Source: Sphingomonas sp. GM_Shp_1
Lineage (GTDB): Bacteria > Pseudomonadota > Alphaproteobacteria > Sphingomonadales > Sphingomonadaceae
Assembly: GCF_026540895.1 (NCBI RefSeq)
Contig: NZ_JALNUR010000031.1
Coordinates: 1 to 35,783 of the forward strand
Direction of reading: 5' to 3'
DNA: 35,783 nt
Under the pieces are notes generated by a model. That model saw only the letters and a program-made list of their open reading frames with translations. It was not told where the DNA came from and made no database searches. Every line of letters starts with the position of its first letter. Positions within the stretch are counted from its first letter, which is position 1. The translations under genes were made by a program, and so were the position numbers. Below, piece by piece: positions 32,539 through 35,783 of the stretch.

Positions 32539-35500
32539 GTGACCAACCCGATCTTCTTTGACCCGACCGGTCGCCGGGGCGCGTGGGCGCGGCGCAGCGT
32601 CGGGGTGCTGATCCTGGCGGTGGTGATCGCGGCGATCGCCTTTGCCACGACGCTGGTCGCGGTGCCCAATTCGGGCGTGCTGCCCTTGCCCTTCGCACGG
32701 CGCCAGGCGATGACGCTGGAGCCGACCGCGCAGTTGAAGGGGCGGCGCGGCGAATGGCTGCCGCGCAAGGCGGCGGCGCCGGGCCATACCCCGCTGACCA
32801 TCGCCTTCTATACGCCGGGCAACGACTCCGCGCTCGCCTCGGTGCATGCGCATATGGGGCAGATCGACTGGCTGGTCCCCTCGCTGATGAACGTCGCGGG
32901 GCCCAAGGCGGAATTGCAGATCAGCAACGACCCCAAGCTCGCCAGCCTGTTGTCACACGCGGCCAAGCCGCCGCGCCTGTTGCCGATGGTGCAGAATCTG
33001 GGCGCCGACGAATGGGACGGGCAGGCGATCGCGCGGATCATCGCCAGTCCGGCCGCTTCCGAGAAGCTGGCGACCCAACTTGGGGACTCGGTGACGGCCA
33101 ACCGCCAGTCGGGGCTGGTCATCGACTTCGAGAATCTGCCCGCGAGCGCCATGGCGCGCTATCCGCGCCTGCTGCAACGGATCAAGGCGCATCTGCCCAA
33201 GGGCGCGGTGCTGGCCGTCACCGTGCCGGCGGACGACGAGGCGTGGCAGTTGAGGCCGATCACCAAGGTCGTCGATCGCGTCATCCTGATGGCCTATGAC
33301 GAGCATTGGCAGACCGGCACGCCGGGCCCGATCGCATCGCAGCCCTGGTTCCTCCAGGCGAGCCAGAAGGCGCTGCGCGAGGTGGGCCGCGACAAGCTGA
33401 TCGTCGCGCTCGGCAGCTATGCCTATGACTGGCCCGCCAAGGGCCCGGCGGATGCCAGGTCGATCGAGGAGGCCTGGCTGATGGCGCATGACAGCCAGGC
33501 GCAGGTGACGTTCGACCCGGCCAGCGGCAATGCGGGCTTCGCCTATGACGAGGATGGCGATCATCATACCGTCTGGATGCTCGACGCCGCAACCAGCTGG
33601 AACCAGCTCCAGGCGCTGAAGCATCTGGGCATCGACGATGTCGCCTTCTGGCAGATCGGCACCGAGGACCCCGGCCTGTGGGCGGACTTCGCCGCGTTCC
33701 GCAGCACCGCGCGCGGCGTCATCCCGCGGCTGACCGCGATCGCCTCGCCATTGAACGTCGATGTCGAGGGGCCGGGCGAAATCCTGCGCATCACCGCCCA
33801 GCCGACCGAGGGCGCGCGCGCCCTGCAATATGACAAGGACGGGATCATCCGAGGTGAGGTCTATCGGACCTATCCGACGCCCTATGTGGTGCAGCGGGCG
33901 GGCGCGCTGGACAAGACGATCGCGCTGACCTTCGACGACGGGCCCGATGCCGAATGGACGCCCAGGATCCTCGACGTGCTGGAGCGCGAGCACGTCCCTG
34001 CGACCTTCTTCGTCATCGGCGAGAATGCGCTTCAGCATCCGCAACTGCTGCGCCGGATCGTCGCGGACGGCAGCGAGATCGGCAACCACAGCTACACCCA
34101 CCCCAATATGGCGACGACGGGCGAGCGGGCGATCAAGCTGGAGCTGAACGCGACCAAGCGGCTGATCCAGGCCTATACCGGGCGTTCGACCACGCTGTTC
34201 CGCGCGCCCTATTTCGGTGACGCGGAGCCGACGACGGCGGACGAGATCGGCCCGGCGCTGATCGCGCAGAATCTGGGCTATACGGTGGTCGGGCTGCACG
34301 TCGATCCCAATGACTGGCAGACGCCGGGCACCGACAAGATCGTCCATCAGGTGATCGAGCAGGTGCACGGCGCGACGCCCGACAATTCGGCCAATGTCGT
34401 CCTGCTGCACGATGGCGGCGGCAATCGCGAACAGACGGTGGAGGCGCTCCCGCGCATCATCGATACGCTGCGCGCCGAGGGCTATCGCTTCGTCCCCGCC
34501 TCGCAACTGGTCGGGGTCAGCCGCGATCAGGCGATGCCGCTGGTCGAGGGCAAGGACCTGCTGGCGGTGCGGACCGACGTGGCGATCTTCGTCGTCTTGG
34601 CGACGCTGTCGGCGGGGCTCGCCTGGCTCTTCTACCTCGCCATCGCGCTGGGTATCGCGCGGGCGGTGGTGATGGCGGGGCTCGCCTGGTTCCAGGGCCG
34701 CCGGTCCAAGCCGGTGCCGCCCGAATATACGCCCAGCGTCTCGGTCATCATCCCCGCCTATAACGAGGAGCGGGTGATCGCCCAGTCGGTCGCGCGGGTG
34801 CTGGCCAGCGACTATCCGGGGCTTCAGGTGATCGTGGTCGATGACGGGTCGAGGGATGCGACGAGCGCGGTGGTGCGCGATGCCTTTGGCGAAGAACCGC
34901 GCGTCCGCCTGCTGACCCTGACCAATGGCGGCAAGGCGGCGGCGTTGAACCGCGCGCTGCGCGACGCGACCGGCGAGGTGGTGATCGCGCTCGACGCCGA
35001 TACCCAGTTCGAGCCGGAGACGATCGCCAAGCTCGCCCGCTGGTTCGCCGATCCGAAGCTGGGCGCGGTGGCGGGCGATGCGCGGGTGGGCAACCGGGTC
35101 AATCTGGTCACCCGCTGGCAGGCGGTCGAATATATCACCGCCCAGAATCTGGAGCGGCGCGCGCTGGCCGGTTTCGACGCGATGACGGTGGTGCCGGGCG
35201 CGGTCGGTGCATGGCGTCGCGCCGCGCTGGACGCGGTCGGCGGCTATCCTGAAGATACGCTGGCCGAGGATCAGGACCTGACGATCGCGATCCAGCGGGC
35301 GGGCTGGCGCGTCACCTACGACCCGCGCGCCGTCGCCTGGACCGAAGCGCCCGAGAGCTTCCGCGCGCTCGCCAAGCAGCGCTATCGCTGGGCGTTCGGG
35401 ACGCTGCAATGCCTGTGGAAGCACCGCGCCGTGCTGCGCACCGGGCGACCCAAGGGGCTGGCGCGGGTCGGTTTGCCGCAGGCGTGGCTGTTCCAGATCC

Positions 35501-35783
35501 TGTTCGCCGCCATCTCGCCGCTGATCGACCTGTCGCTGATCCTGTCGATCATCGGCACCTCGGTCCGTGTGGCGCAGCATGGCTGGGCGCAGACGCATAC
35601 CGATGTGTTTCAGATGGGGGCCTATTGGCTGGTCTTCACCTCGGTCGACGTGCTGTGCGGCTGGATCGCCTATCAGTTGGACGGCAACCGAGTGCGCTAT
35701 CCGGCGCATCTGCTGGTCGCGCAGCGGCTGGTCTATCGCCAGATCATGTATTGGGTCGTGCTCCGCGCGATCAGCTCGGCGAT
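32539..35783 (+). CDS. GH18-like hydrolase, NodB deacetylase and processive GT2 synthase fused in one protein (3' end cut by window)
   Basis: At least 1081 residues without a stop. After a signal-anchor helix (about 19-40) comes a GH18-like domain (about 70-400) with GLVIDFENLP as catalytic strand and VILMAYDEHW. A NodB polysaccharide deacetylase domain follows, with TFDDGPD (465 onward) and zinc ligands His517 and His521 in NHSYTHPN, then FRAPYFGD and LLHDGGG. Two helices (about 680-720) lead to a cytosolic GT2 domain: SVIIPAYNEE (735 onward), VVDDGSRD, ALDADTQ, AEDQD and QRYRW (947-951), the BcsA/PgaC-type processive signature. More helices follow to the window end. GTG 32539 has AAGGAA 8 bases upstream. 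It probably makes, deacetylates and trims a beta-linked amino-sugar polymer; the polymer is inferred. Confidence 0.93.
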   Translation, partial: MTNPIFFDPTGRRGAWARRSVGVLILAVVIAAIAFATTLVAVPNSGVLPLPFARRQAMTLEPTAQLKGRRGEWLPRKAAAPGHTPLTIAFYTPGNDSALASVHAHMGQIDWLVPSLMNVAGPKAELQISNDPKLASLLSHAAKPPRLLPMVQNLGADEWDGQAIARIIASPAASEKLATQLGDSVTANRQSGLVIDFENLPASAMARYPRLLQRIKAHLPKGAVLAVTVPADDEAWQLRPITKVVDRVILMAYDEHWQTGTPGPIASQPWFLQASQKALREVGRDKLIVALGSYAYDWPAKGPADARSIEEAWLMAHDSQAQVTFDPASGNAGFAYDEDGDHHTVWMLDAATSWNQLQALKHLGIDDVAFWQIGTEDPGLWADFAAFRSTARGVIPRLTAIASPLNVDVEGPGEILRITAQPTEGARALQYDKDGIIRGEVYRTYPTPYVVQRAGALDKTIALTFDDGPDAEWTPRILDVLEREHVPATFFVIGENALQHPQLLRRIVADGSEIGNHSYTHPNMATTGERAIKLELNATKRLIQAYTGRSTTLFRAPYFGDAEPTTADEIGPALIAQNLGYTVVGLHVDPNDWQTPGTDKIVHQVIEQVHGATPDNSANVVLLHDGGGNREQTVEALPRIIDTLRAEGYRFVPASQLVGVSRDQAMPLVEGKDLLAVRTDVAIFVVLATLSAGLAWLFYLAIALGIARAVVMAGLAWFQGRRSKPVPPEYTPSVSVIIPAYNEERVIAQSVARVLASDYPGLQVIVVDDGSRDATSAVVRDAFGEEPRVRLLTLTNGGKAAALNRALRDATGEVVIALDADTQFEPETIAKLARWFADPKLGAVAGDARVGNRVNLVTRWQAVEYITAQNLERRALAGFDAMTVVPGAVGAWRRAALDAVGGYPEDTLAEDQDLTIAIQRAGWRVTYDPRAVAWTEAPESFRALAKQRYRWAFGTLQCLWKHRAVLRTGRPKGLARVGLPQAWLFQILFAAISPLIDLSLILSIIGTSVRVAQHGWAQTHTDVFQMGAYWLVFTSVDVLCGWIAYQLDGNRVRYPAHLLVAQRLVYRQIMYWVVLRAISSA

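Noticed and set aside
32953..35709. A 918-codon open frame on the minus strand opposite the GH18-NodB-GT2 gene
   Set aside because: Its translation is dominated by Arg, Asp, Gln, His and Leu without domains, as expected antisense to a high-GC gene. The plus frame carries all the catalytic motifs.

Overview
The window is high-GC chromosomal DNA from an alphaproteobacterium, most likely a member of the Sphingomonadaceae. The reasons are the tig/clpP/clpX/lon/hupB housekeeping order, the trigger factor with a long Lys/Ala-rich tail, a TonB-dependent receptor with an EVIVTAQKR-type plug, a caa3-type oxidase cluster, and intergenic palindromes built from CTCCCC/GGGGAG arms and from a CTTCGACTTCGCTCAGG-type unit, which I associate with sphingomonads. 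This assignment rests on recall and sequence character, not on a database search.

Positions 1-14,600 hold the protein quality-control backbone. The order is tRNA-Leu, tig, clpP, clpX, lon, hupB, tRNA-Val, the same relative order as tig-clpP-clpX-lon-hupB in E. coli. It is broken up by accessory genes: a divergent pair of a GT-C-like membrane protein and a DPM1-like glycosyltransferase, a GNAT acetyltransferase, a RibD/DHFR-like reductase, a Ca2+/H+ antiporter and an M1 aminopeptidase. lon has a good heat-shock (sigma-32) promoter, and clpP has a weaker candidate.

Positions 14,600-21,200 start with a gene-free repeat block and continue with a minus-strand respiratory operon. In transcription order it encodes subunit II with a fused cytochrome c, a subunit I-III fusion, a small membrane protein, CtaG and a membrane-anchored tri-haem cytochrome c. 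All junctions overlap by 4-10 bases. A TspO-family gene lies just upstream on the same strand.

Positions 21,400-31,900 carry a hybrid histidine kinase, a small exported protein, a HAD phosphatase, a SleB-like cell-wall hydrolase, a TonB-dependent receptor divergent from a Tat-exported PhoD phosphatase (with Pho-box-like repeats between them), and a stand-alone VirJ-domain hydrolase.

Positions 31,900-35,783 contain one mobile repeat inserted into another, then the start of a very large gene cut by the window edge. That gene encodes a GH18-like glycosidase domain, a NodB polysaccharide deacetylase domain and a processive GT2 synthase in one chain. I see no phage, integrase, IS transposase, CRISPR array or recognisable defence system.
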